From the NCBI GenBank assembly GCA_019750135.1, contig JAIEOV010000016.1:372001-436000 (forward strand): a DNA stretch of 64,000 nucleotides, written 5' to 3'. The notes under the pieces are model-generated. The model had not been told where the DNA came from and searched no databases. It worked only from the letters and a program-made list of their open reading frames with translations. A program made the translations under genes and the position numbers. This document shows positions 1 to 6,865 of the stretch, piece by piece. Each line of letters starts with the position of its first letter. Positions within the stretch are counted from its first letter, which is position 1. The stretch is from Reyranella sp. Its GTDB lineage: Bacteria > Pseudomonadota > Alphaproteobacteria > Reyranellales > Reyranellaceae.

Positions 1-372
1 GAGCTCATGCCCAGCAGCGAGCCTCGTGCGCTGCGCGCTTTCGAGCACATGCCCAAGGTCGAGGTGAAGGAAAACGGAAAGTCCTACACCGTCTCCGTCG
101 AGCTGCCCGGCCTCGATGAGAAGGACGTGAAGGTCCAGGTCGAGGACGACGTCCTCACGATCTCGGGTGAAAAGAAGGTCGAGCAGGCCGACGAGAAGAC
201 GCACTATTCGGAGCGCAGCTACGGCAGCTTCACCCGGGCCTTCACCTTGCCGGCCGACGCCGATCACAACGGCATCACGGCGACCTTCGCCAAGGGCGTC
301 CTGGCCTTGCAGATCGCCAAGGCCGCGGCGCCGCGGGCCGAAGTCAAGCAGGTCGACGTCAAGCCGGCCTGA
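1..372 (+). CDS. Hsp20/alpha-crystallin small heat-shock protein (5' end outside window)
   Basis: ATP-independent holdase chaperone that binds unfolding proteins in the cytoplasm. The visible 123 residues contain the alpha-crystallin domain from about KVEVKENGKSYTVSVELPG to the end, including the GVLALQIAK strand, the equivalent of the conserved G-x-L motif, and a short C-terminal tail. The frame is open to base 1 (Glu-Leu before the Met at base 7), and family members normally carry 30-40 more N-terminal residues, so the true start is most likely upstream and the Met at 7 is internal. A hairpin follows the stop. The alcohol dehydrogenase and universal stress genes downstream suggest a stress-responsive group. 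The family call is secure; the start is not visible. Confidence 0.9.
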   Translation, partial: ELMPSSEPRALRAFEHMPKVEVKENGKSYTVSVELPGLDEKDVKVQVEDDVLTISGEKKVEQADEKTHYSERSYGSFTRAFTLPADADHNGITATFAKGVLALQIAKAAAPRAEVKQVDVKPA

Positions 373-386
373 AGAACGTCTCCGTT

Positions 387-421
387 GCCGGCACGGTCGC
401 CTCGGTTGCGCCCGTGCCGGC
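387..421 (+). terminator. Hairpin after the Hsp20 gene
   Basis: Perfect 10-bp inverted repeat (GCCGGCACGG at 387-396, CCGTGCCGGC at 412-421) with a 15-base loop, starting 14 bases after the Hsp20 stop. There is no T run, so it may attenuate or stabilise the mRNA 3' end rather than act as a classical intrinsic terminator. Confidence 0.45.
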
Positions 422-458
422 TCCGGTGGTCCACTGCATCGGCAGGAGGTCCAAGCCC

Positions 459-1442
459 GTGCAGGCGATGGTTCTGATGGCCCGCGGCAACCCGCTCGTC
501 CTCGAGAAGCGGCCGGATCCCAGTCCGGGCGCGGGCGAAATTCGTCTGCGGGTCGAGGCGTGCGGCGTCTGTCGCACCGACCTGCACATCCTCGACGGCG
601 AATTGCCCGACATCCGGCTGCCGGTCGTGCCGGGGCACGAGATCGTGGGAATCGTCGACGCGGTGGGTCCCGGCGTCACGTCGCACCGTCTCGGGCAACG
701 CGTCGGCGTGCCGTGGCTCGGCCATACCTGCGGCACCTGTCCCTACTGCTCGACGCATCGCGAGAATCTCTGCGATCGTCCGGTCTTCACCGGGCACGGC
801 CGTGACGGCGGCTTCGCCACCCACACCGTGGCGGACGCGGCCTATGCCTTTCCTCTGGATGGCTTCGACGATCCGGTCGCAGCGGCGCCCCTCCTGTGCG
901 CCGGACTGATCGGCTGGCGGTCGCTCAGGCTGGCCGGCGACGGGCGCCGCATCGGCCTCTATGGGTTCGGCGCCGCCGCCCATATCATCGCGCAGGTCTG
1001 CCGTTGGCAGGGCCGGGATGTCTATGCCTTCACCCGGCCGGGCGATGCAGACGCCCAGGCACATGCCTTGTCGCTGGGCGCCAGATGGGCCGGCGCCTCG
1101 TCCGACCTGCCGCCGGAGCCACTCGACGCGGCGATCCTGTTTGCACCTGTCGGTGCGTTGGTGCCGGCGGCGCTGCGGGCGGTGCGCAAAGGCGGCCGCG
1201 TGGTCTGCGGCGGCATCCACATGAGCGACATCCCGGCCTTTCCGTATCGTTTGCTGTGGGAGGAGCGACAGGTCCTCTCGGTCGCCAACCTGACGAGGCA
1301 GGATGCCGTGGAGTTCCTGTCCGTGGCGCCCGCAGCGGGCGTGGTCACCACGACCAAGGTCTATCCGCTTGCCGCCGCCAACCAGGCGCTGTCCGACCTG
1401 CGGGCCGGTCGCTTCCAGGGCGCCGCCGTCCTGGTGCCTTGA
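459..1442 (+). CDS. Zinc-dependent alcohol dehydrogenase (MDR family)
   Basis: Medium-chain NAD(P)-dependent alcohol/aldehyde oxidoreductase, 327 aa. Catalytic-zinc residues lie in CGVCRTDLH and GHEIVG. The structural-zinc loop is CGTCPYCSTHRENLC (C-x2-C-x2-C-x7-C). The Rossmann motif is GLYGFGAAAH. I start at GTG 459 because a near-perfect Shine-Dalgarno AGGAGGT (444-450) sits 8 bases before it. The in-frame ATG at 414 lies inside the upstream hairpin and ATG 468 is slightly too far from the RBS. It lies between Hsp20 and a universal stress protein, a grouping often seen in oxygen-limitation or stress clusters of proteobacteria. The substrate cannot be read from sequence. Confidence 0.88.
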   Translation: MQAMVLMARGNPLVLEKRPDPSPGAGEIRLRVEACGVCRTDLHILDGELPDIRLPVVPGHEIVGIVDAVGPGVTSHRLGQRVGVPWLGHTCGTCPYCSTHRENLCDRPVFTGHGRDGGFATHTVADAAYAFPLDGFDDPVAAAPLLCAGLIGWRSLRLAGDGRRIGLYGFGAAAHIIAQVCRWQGRDVYAFTRPGDADAQAHALSLGARWAGASSDLPPEPLDAAILFAPVGALVPAALRAVRKGGRVVCGGIHMSDIPAFPYRLLWEERQVLSVANLTRQDAVEFLSVAPAAGVVTTTKVYPLAAANQALSDLRAGRFQGAAVLVP

Positions 1443-1510
1443 GGCGCGTTTGCGCCAGGTCAAGGCGCTGGCGATTCGCTCGGGCAACGTGCGGTCATCA
1501 AGGGCGGGCA

Positions 1511-2347
1511 ATGGCAGCCATGACCTATGCGACCGTGATGGTGAATCTGATCCTCGGACGATCGAACGCGCATGCATTGGCGGCGGCCGTCGCCGTTGCC
1601 GAGCAGTGCGGGGCGGGCATCATCGGCGTTGCAGCCTGCCGGCCGATCGAAATCGCCTGCCCGGACTATGCCGTGCCGGCGGCCTTGTACGAGCAGGATC
1701 GCAAACAGGCGGCCCAGCAAATGACAGCGGCCGAGATCGAGTTCCACGAGGCCGTGGACAGGCTGAACCGCGCGACCGAATGGCATGCCCGAACGACGGC
1801 CCTGCCGCTGGCCGATCACCTGCTGCGGCAAGCGCGGGGCGCCGACCTGATCGTGACCGCAGCACCGCCCCCGAACGTCCCGCTCGACGTCACACGGCAG
1901 GTCGACATCCGCGACCTGGTGATGGGCGCCGGCCGACCGGTATTGTTCGTTCCGAACCGTCCGCCCCCGAAACGCTTCGACCGCATCCTGGTCGCCTGGA
2001 AGGATACACGCGAGGCGCAGCGAGCCATCGCCGACGCCTTGCCGCTCCTCGTCGACTGCCCGCACGTCTCCATCGTCGAGATCACGTCGCCGGAGGAACT
2101 TGCCGCGGCAAGAATCGGGATGGCTGAAGTCATGCGCTGGCTCGGCCATCACCAGGTGCGGGCAGAGGCCATGGTCACACTATCCAGCGGGGCAAACGCC
2201 AGGCAACTGCACACGATCGCTCGCAATGCCGGCGCCGATCTCGTCGTTGCCGGAGCCTACGGTTACAGGCGGGAGCGGGAATGGACGCTGGGAGGCGTAA
2301 CGGCCGACCTGCTCGCCGCCGACCGTTGCGTCTTGTTCGCACACTGA
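1511..2347 (+). CDS. Universal stress protein UspA family, tandem domain
   Basis: 278 aa, about twice the size of a single Usp domain. The C-terminal half ends in the nucleotide-binding signature (ADLVVAGAYGYRREREW then TLGGVTADLL), the usual G-x2-G-x9-G-S/T pattern in slightly altered form. The N-terminal half keeps the fold pattern but a degenerate loop. Usp proteins bind ATP or dimerise and help cells survive growth arrest and oxidative stress; the partner is unknown. ATG 1511 begins MAAMTYATVMVNL, the first beta strand of the domain. It lies 68 bases after the alcohol dehydrogenase and is probably co-expressed. Confidence 0.85.
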   Translation: MAAMTYATVMVNLILGRSNAHALAAAVAVAEQCGAGIIGVAACRPIEIACPDYAVPAALYEQDRKQAAQQMTAAEIEFHEAVDRLNRATEWHARTTALPLADHLLRQARGADLIVTAAPPPNVPLDVTRQVDIRDLVMGAGRPVLFVPNRPPPKRFDRILVAWKDTREAQRAIADALPLLVDCPHVSIVEITSPEELAAARIGMAEVMRWLGHHQVRAEAMVTLSSGANARQLHTIARNAGADLVVAGAYGYRREREWTLGGVTADLLAADRCVLFAH

Positions 2348-2382
2348 CGCCCGCTACCGCGTTCATTGCCGCCGACCGGTGA

Positions 2383-2766
2383 TCACGACGACTGCCCGAG
2401 CGGCGCACGGTCGAGCCAATGGCGCGCCTTGTGGATCGTCGAAAAGGTCCTGAGCCGCCGGCCAGGCCGCAACAGGCCACCGATGGCCCGTACGAAATCG
2501 TCATTGCCCGACGAGCCGGTGAAGATCGCCATGGGACCTGGCGTGCCCTGCCACTTGAGCGTCTTGGCGTAGGCGGCGATCTCGGCAATCTCGTCCGCGG
2601 TCAGGCGGCACTCGGCGGTGCTCGCATCCAGCAGCTTGCGATAGTGAGAGGCACCGGCCTCCTCAAGCGCCTTGAAGTAGGCCATGAGCTCGTCCTTGGT
2701 CACGGCACCCTGAGAGACGCAGACGACCAGCTGCTCGAGCGGGTTGATTGTCCAATGAAGCGGCAT
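2383..2766 (-). CDS. STAS/SpoIIAA-like small cytoplasmic protein
   Basis: 127 aa, function unknown. The pattern MPLHWTINPLEQLVVCV, then a helix with a conserved-looking YRKLLDAS, then an alternating beta/alpha C-terminal half resembles the SpoIIAA/STAS-like hypothetical proteins common in Bradyrhizobium-type bacteria. Those are thought to be binding or regulatory modules, with no enzyme motif. ATG 2766 is chosen because the family start MPLHWTI fits it; a GTG 21 codons upstream (2829) is also open. It is convergent with the Usp gene, with 35 bases between the stops. Confidence 0.6.
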   Translation of the reverse strand: MPLHWTINPLEQLVVCVSQGAVTKDELMAYFKALEEAGASHYRKLLDASTAECRLTADEIAEIAAYAKTLKWQGTPGPMAIFTGSSGNDDFVRAIGGLLRPGRRLRTFSTIHKARHWLDRAPLGQSS

Positions 2767-2857
2767 GAAGGCGGATGTTTTGGCGCGAAGCTCGGCGCAA
2801 ACCAAGGGCAATCTATTTTGCCGGTACACGCAGCAATGTGGGGTTTGCCACGCCCGC

Positions 2858-3007
2858 TCAGTGGCGCTTGAAGTACTGCACTGCCCTTTCGTGCTTCTCC
2901 GCGGCAGCCCGCGACTTGAAAGTGCCGAGATTGCGCCGCTTGCCGGTTCTGGGATCGGTCTTGCGCGAGTAGAGGCGGTATTCGCCCGACGAGAGCTTGC
3001 GGATCAT
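2858..3007 (-). CDS. Small basic protein, 49 aa, unknown function
   Basis: Short Lys/Arg-rich protein (MIRKLSSGEYRLYSRKTDP then TGKRRNLGTFKSRAAAEKHE). The layout, a short beta hairpin followed by an AAAEKHERAVQYFKRH helix, recalls small conserved proteins of alphaproteobacteria and the AP2-like integrase DNA-binding fold. A good RBS (AGGGAG, about 8 bases before ATG 3007) supports expression. The reading frame opens further upstream to 3067, but that part overlaps no SD and looks non-coding. A nucleic-acid-binding role is only an inference from charge and pattern. Confidence 0.6.
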   Translation of the reverse strand: MIRKLSSGEYRLYSRKTDPRTGKRRNLGTFKSRAAAEKHERAVQYFKRH

Positions 3008-3122
3008 CGGTAACGCTCCCTGCTGTTTCAGGACGAACGCCCAAGTCCCGCCGCGAGTTGCGGGCAACCTTCAAGCCATAGGCTTGTTCTCCCGCCATCG
3101 CAGCCTCGATCGGAGAACACAC

Positions 3123-4091
3123 ATGGTGAAGCTCGGCTACAAGCTGATGACCGAGGAGCACGGACCGGCCGATCTCGTCCGCAACGCCAAGCGGGCCGAA
3201 CAGGCGGGTTTCGACTTCGCCGCCATCTCCGACCATTACTTCCCCTGGCTCGAGGAGCAGGGCCACGCGCCATTCGCCTGGTCGGTGCTGGGCGCGGTCG
3301 CACAGGCGAGCGAGCATCTGGGGCTGATGACGGCGGTGACCTGCCCGATCATGCGCTATCACCCAGCGATCATCGCCCAGGCCGCGGCCACCATGGGCCT
3401 GCTGGCCGACGGCCGCTTCACGTTGGGCCTCGGCGCCGGCGAACGGCTCAACGAGCATGTCGTTGGCCAGGGCTGGCCGGGCGTGGTCGAGCGGCATGAG
3501 CGGCTGGCCGAAGCCATAGACATCATCCAGGGATTGCTGGCGGGCAAGCTCACGACCTATCGCGGGCAGTATTTCAAGCTCGATCACGCCAAGCTGTTCG
3601 ACCGGCCCAAGCGCAAGCCGCCGGTCATCGTGGCCGTCGGCGGACCGGAAGCCGGCCGGCTTGCCGGCGAGAAGGGCGATGGGCTGATCGTAACGGAGCC
3701 CGAGAAGGAGCTGATCAAGGCCTTCACTGCTGCGGGCGGCAAGGGCCCACGCTATGCCGAGGTGGCCATGTGCGCCGCCGCTGACGAGGACGAGGCACGC
3801 AAGACGGCGCATCGCTATCATCGATGGACGCTGTCGGGCTGGCCGGTTCTGGCCGAGCTGCCGCACGACGAGGCCTTCGCCGCCGCCTCGAAGTACGTGA
3901 CCATCGAAACGATCGGCGAAGAGATCAGCTGCGGCCCGTCGGCCGATCGCCATCTCGAGGCGATCCATGAGCTGACCGCCATCGGCTGCGATCACATCAT
4001 TCTGACCCAGATCGGGCCGGACCAGGATTTCTTCTTCGAGCTGTTCGAGCGCAAGCTGGCGCCGGCGCTGCGCTCGAAAAAAGCGGTCTAG
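3123..4091 (+). CDS. F420-dependent-type LLM class oxidoreductase (TIGR03557-like)
   Basis: 322-aa luciferase-like TIM barrel. Typical features are the N-terminal LGYKLMTEEHGP strand, AISDHYFPW, the LGLMTAVTCPIMRYHPA core and LGLGAGERLNEHVVG, which closely matches the F420-dependent glucose-6-phosphate dehydrogenase-like group. These enzymes transfer hydride to F420 or FMN; the substrate here is unknown. ATG 3123 has a GGAG RBS about 6 bases upstream. Nothing next to it suggests a pathway. Whether this organism makes F420 cannot be judged from this window. Confidence 0.8.
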   Translation: MVKLGYKLMTEEHGPADLVRNAKRAEQAGFDFAAISDHYFPWLEEQGHAPFAWSVLGAVAQASEHLGLMTAVTCPIMRYHPAIIAQAAATMGLLADGRFTLGLGAGERLNEHVVGQGWPGVVERHERLAEAIDIIQGLLAGKLTTYRGQYFKLDHAKLFDRPKRKPPVIVAVGGPEAGRLAGEKGDGLIVTEPEKELIKAFTAAGGKGPRYAEVAMCAAADEDEARKTAHRYHRWTLSGWPVLAELPHDEAFAAASKYVTIETIGEEISCGPSADRHLEAIHELTAIGCDHIILTQIGPDQDFFFELFERKLAPALRSKKAV

Positions 4092-4435
4092 AGAAAAGCC
4101 GACAAGCAATACATCTATTTGAACGGGGTCAAATTAACCCGGGCCGTCGCTCGCCCGCCGCGGGTGTTGCAGATATGCATCAACGCTCGCGTTCGCTCCG
4201 CCCCTATTTCAACCAATACCGTTCGGCACATACACAACGGATCGTTCGCCGATGACGCGGGGAAAGAATCGATCCGCCGCATCGCAGCATGCCCCGGTCA
4301 TTGCGGTCGCTGCATTTGCAACCAAAACGCGTACGTAAGCTTGGCGAAAAGCTGCCGCCAGATTCCGGCCACAGCCGGGACGGATATCAGCGCCGCTCGC
4401 ACACGACGAGCAGACAACGAGCAGTGGAGGCTCAC
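4092..4435. other. 344-bp gene-free stretch
   Basis: No convincing gene. An open frame from 4119 shows no codon bias, no RBS and no family resemblance. The stretch presumably carries the promoter of the small secreted-protein gene at 4436; I see no clear -35/-10 pair. Confidence 0.5.
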
Positions 4436-4723
4436 ATGACGAAGACGATGAACAAGACGATGAAGCTCACGGTCGGTGGTTTGCTGGCAGCGGTGTTCAT
4501 GCTGGCCGCAGGCGCTCCGGCGCAGGCCAACGACTCTGCCTACTGCAGCGCGCTGGTCCAGCAGTACGAGCGTTTCCTGGTCGGCGAAGGGCGGAACCGC
4601 CCGCCGCAGAGCGTCGAGACGCACAAGGCCGCTGCGTGGTGCAAGGCCGGCGACGTCCGCGGCATCCCCGCCCTCGAGCGGGCCCTGAACAACTCGAAGA
4701 TCCCGCTGCCGTCGCGCGGCTAA
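4436..4723 (+). CDS. Small secreted protein, unknown function
   Basis: 95 aa with a clear Sec signal peptide (TMKLTVGGLLAAVFMLAAG then APAQAN, cleavage after AQA at about residue 32). The mature part is about 60 residues with two cysteines (SAYCSALV and AAWCKAG), likely a disulphide in the periplasm, and a predicted helical ERFLVGEGRNRPPQSVE segment. An excellent RBS GGAGG (4426-4430) precedes ATG 4436. Followed by a strong intrinsic terminator, so it is a single-gene unit. Small two-cysteine proteins like this are common in Bradyrhizobium relatives and have no assigned role. Confidence 0.75.
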   Translation: MTKTMNKTMKLTVGGLLAAVFMLAAGAPAQANDSAYCSALVQQYERFLVGEGRNRPPQSVETHKAAAWCKAGDVRGIPALERALNNSKIPLPSRG

Positions 4724-4742
4724 CGGACCCTTCGCAAGTGGG

Positions 4743-4782
4743 CGCGGCGCCGTCTTTCCCCTGGATGGCGCCGCGTTCTTTT
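4743..4782 (+). terminator. Intrinsic terminator
   Basis: Perfect 9-bp G+C-only stem (CGCGGCGCC at 4743-4751, GGCGCCGCG at 4767-4775) with a 15-base loop and a TTCTTTT tail, 19 bases after the stop of the small secreted-protein gene and just before the convergent phosphotriesterase-like gene. Confidence 0.85.
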
Positions 4783-4787
4783 GGGCA

Positions 4788-5831
4788 TCAGACGAAGGTC
4801 AGCAGACGCCGTGGATTGCGCACCAGGATGGCCTCGATCTCGTCCTCGCTGTAGCCGCGCTCCTTCATCATCGGCACGACGTTCCTGAAGATATGGCCAT
4901 AGCCATGGCCGCCGAAGGTCGTGAGCCGCGTGCGGTAGCAGATGTCATGGCTGATCACGACGCGGTCGAGATGGCCCGCGTCGATCAACGCACGGATCAG
5001 GCTGAGCCGCGTCGCGTCGTTGGGCATGTCGATGTCGGAGAGCCCGTAGTAGCTCGCCTCCTGCCCGAACAGGTCGAACTCGATGGTGACGCCGGAATCG
5101 GCGAGCCGCAGCAGTCGCTCCACGTCGAAGATGGTGCGATCGATGTGGCTGATGACGACGCGCTCGGTCGGCTTGCCGGCCGCCTTGATGAAGTCGGCGA
5201 CTTCCTGCGGGTGGTCGGGATCGCGGCCCGGATGGACGTTGATCGAGGCGCCGCTCTCGCTGGCGGCGATCAGGGCCGCCTGCATCACCTTCTTCTCGGT
5301 CGCGGTCCACGGCGCGGTGCAGCCGATCTCGCCGATCATGCCGGCCCGTACGTCGGTGCCCCAGGCGCCGTGCAGTACCTGGCCTATGATCTCCTGGGCG
5401 AAGTCGTCGACGCTGCGGCCGGCGTTCTTCGGATCCTGGTAGTCGTTGACGTAATAGCCACAGCCCATGATCAGGTTGACGCCGGTGCCGGCCGCGATGC
5501 GGCGCAGGCCCTCGGGGTCGGGCGAGAGACCGCCGCAGGTCAGCTCGACGATGGCGTCGCCGCCGTCGTGCTTCATCATCGCCACCTCACGGGTGGCGAT
5601 GTCCTCGAGGTCGAGCATGTACTTGCGACCGGCCCGCTTCAGGCCGCGGCCGTAGTTCATCTGCCAGACGTTCTCCAGCGTGATCTCGGGCCCCAGGTCG
5701 TTGTCCGAGCGCGTGCCCGGCGGCCGGATGTCACAGAGCACGTGCTCGTGCATCAGCGTGCGGCCGAGCGCATCGGGCTCGATCGGCCCGAGGACGGTCT
5801 GGATTTTTCCTTTCAACTCTTTGCGGGTCAT
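4788..5831 (-). CDS. Phosphotriesterase/PHP-family metal-dependent hydrolase
   Basis: 347-aa amidohydrolase-superfamily TIM barrel. Metal ligands are recognisable: HEH in LMHEHVLCDIR, Glu in MIGEIGCTAP, His in INVHPGRD, His in VVISHIDRT and Asp in VVISHDICYR. The bridging residue is Glu (GEIG), as in E. coli PHP, not the carboxylated Lys of true phosphotriesterases, so lactonase or ester hydrolysis is more likely than organophosphate turnover. The start overlaps the stop of the upstream TctC receptor gene (ATGA at 5828-5831), indicating translational coupling and a shared substrate theme. The substrate is unknown. Confidence 0.85.
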   Translation of the reverse strand: MTRKELKGKIQTVLGPIEPDALGRTLMHEHVLCDIRPPGTRSDNDLGPEITLENVWQMNYGRGLKRAGRKYMLDLEDIATREVAMMKHDGGDAIVELTCGGLSPDPEGLRRIAAGTGVNLIMGCGYYVNDYQDPKNAGRSVDDFAQEIIGQVLHGAWGTDVRAGMIGEIGCTAPWTATEKKVMQAALIAASESGASINVHPGRDPDHPQEVADFIKAAGKPTERVVISHIDRTIFDVERLLRLADSGVTIEFDLFGQEASYYGLSDIDMPNDATRLSLIRALIDAGHLDRVVISHDICYRTRLTTFGGHGYGHIFRNVVPMMKERGYSEDEIEAILVRNPRRLLTFV

Positions 5832-6811
5832 TGCGGCTCCAGCTTGGCGGCCTCGACCACCTTCTTCCACTTGATGGTTTCGGCGGCGATGTGCTTGGCG
5901 AGGTCTTCCGACGAGCCGCCGAGGTCGGCGGCGCCGGCATCACGGATGCGCTTGATGACGTCAGGCAGCTTGGAGGCTCGCACCAGCTCGTCGCTGAGCT
6001 TCTTCACGATATCGGGCGGCGTGCCGGCGGGCGCCGCCACGTACCACCACGGTGCGGCGTCGAAGCCCGGAAAGCCCTGCTCGGCGATCGTCGGCACGTC
6101 GGGCAGCGCGAACCAGCGCTTGGCCGAGCTCACGCCCAGCGCCTTGAGCGCACCCGACTGGATGTGCGGCAGGTAGGGCGGCAGGTTGTCCATGGTGCTG
6201 GGGATGTGGCCCGCCAGCAGGTCCTTCAGCACCAGCGAGCTGCCACGATAGACGACGTGCTCGACCTTGAAGCCGGCCAGCGATTCGAAATACTCCATCG
6301 CCAGGTGGCCGGTGCCGCCGACGGCGGGCGAACCGAAGCTCACCTTGTTGTCGCCGGCTTTCTTGCAGAACTCGACATACTCCTTGGCCGTATTGACCGG
6401 CATCTTGGGCTCGACCGCGAGCACGTTCGCGACCTCGCCGAACAGGGCCACGGGCGCGAAATCCTTCCCGCTGTAAGGCATGTTCTTGTAGAGGAATTGG
6501 TTGGTGACCGCGGTGCCGACCGTACCCAGCAGCAGCGTGTAGCCGTCCGGAGCGGCCTTGGCGACGATCTCGGCGCCGACATTGCCGCCTGCGCCGCTCT
6601 TGTTGTCGACCACCACCTGCTGGCCCCACACCTCGGTGAGATGGGCAGCCGCGATGCGGCCGAGCAGGTCAGTCGTTCCGGCAGGCGCAAATGGGACCAC
6701 CATGCGAATTGTCTTGTTGGGATAGGTCGACTGGGCCCAGCCGTGGCGCGCCAGCATCGGCGCGGCAACTGCGCCGGCAATCACAGCGCGACGGCGGGTA
6801 ATCAAACTCAT
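5828..6811 (-). CDS. Bug/TctC-family periplasmic solute receptor
   Basis: 327 aa. Twin-arginine-like signal (ITRRRAVIAGAVAAPML then GWAQS), then the family strand YPNKTIRMVVPFAPAGTTD, the VDNKSGAGGNVGAEIVAKA block and DVPTIAEQGFPGFDA. Bug receptors bind carboxylates or other small organics and serve tripartite tricarboxylate transporters. No TctA/TctB membrane genes are adjacent, as is usual for this expanded family. It is coupled to the phosphotriesterase-like hydrolase and divergent from the formamidase-like gene, so it probably captures the substrate that those enzymes process (inference). Confidence 0.93.
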   Translation of the reverse strand: MSLITRRRAVIAGAVAAPMLARHGWAQSTYPNKTIRMVVPFAPAGTTDLLGRIAAAHLTEVWGQQVVVDNKSGAGGNVGAEIVAKAAPDGYTLLLGTVGTAVTNQFLYKNMPYSGKDFAPVALFGEVANVLAVEPKMPVNTAKEYVEFCKKAGDNKVSFGSPAVGGTGHLAMEYFESLAGFKVEHVVYRGSSLVLKDLLAGHIPSTMDNLPPYLPHIQSGALKALGVSSAKRWFALPDVPTIAEQGFPGFDAAPWWYVAAPAGTPPDIVKKLSDELVRASKLPDVIKRIRDAGAADLGGSSEDLAKHIAAETIKWKKVVEAAKLEPQ

Positions 6812-6865
6812 GGCAATCCTCCTGAAGTTCGGGCGACTATATCGGGCGCCTCAGGGGAGACAAAC

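Noticed and set aside
4119..4439. Possible 106-codon gene in the 344-bp gap
   Set aside because: No RBS, no codon bias or family likeness, and it overlaps the well-supported start and RBS of the secreted-protein gene.
5831..6865. Long upstream extension of the formamidase-like frame to base 5831
   Set aside because: This part is antisense to the TctC receptor gene, shows no family similarity, and a good GTG with RBS exists at 6866.
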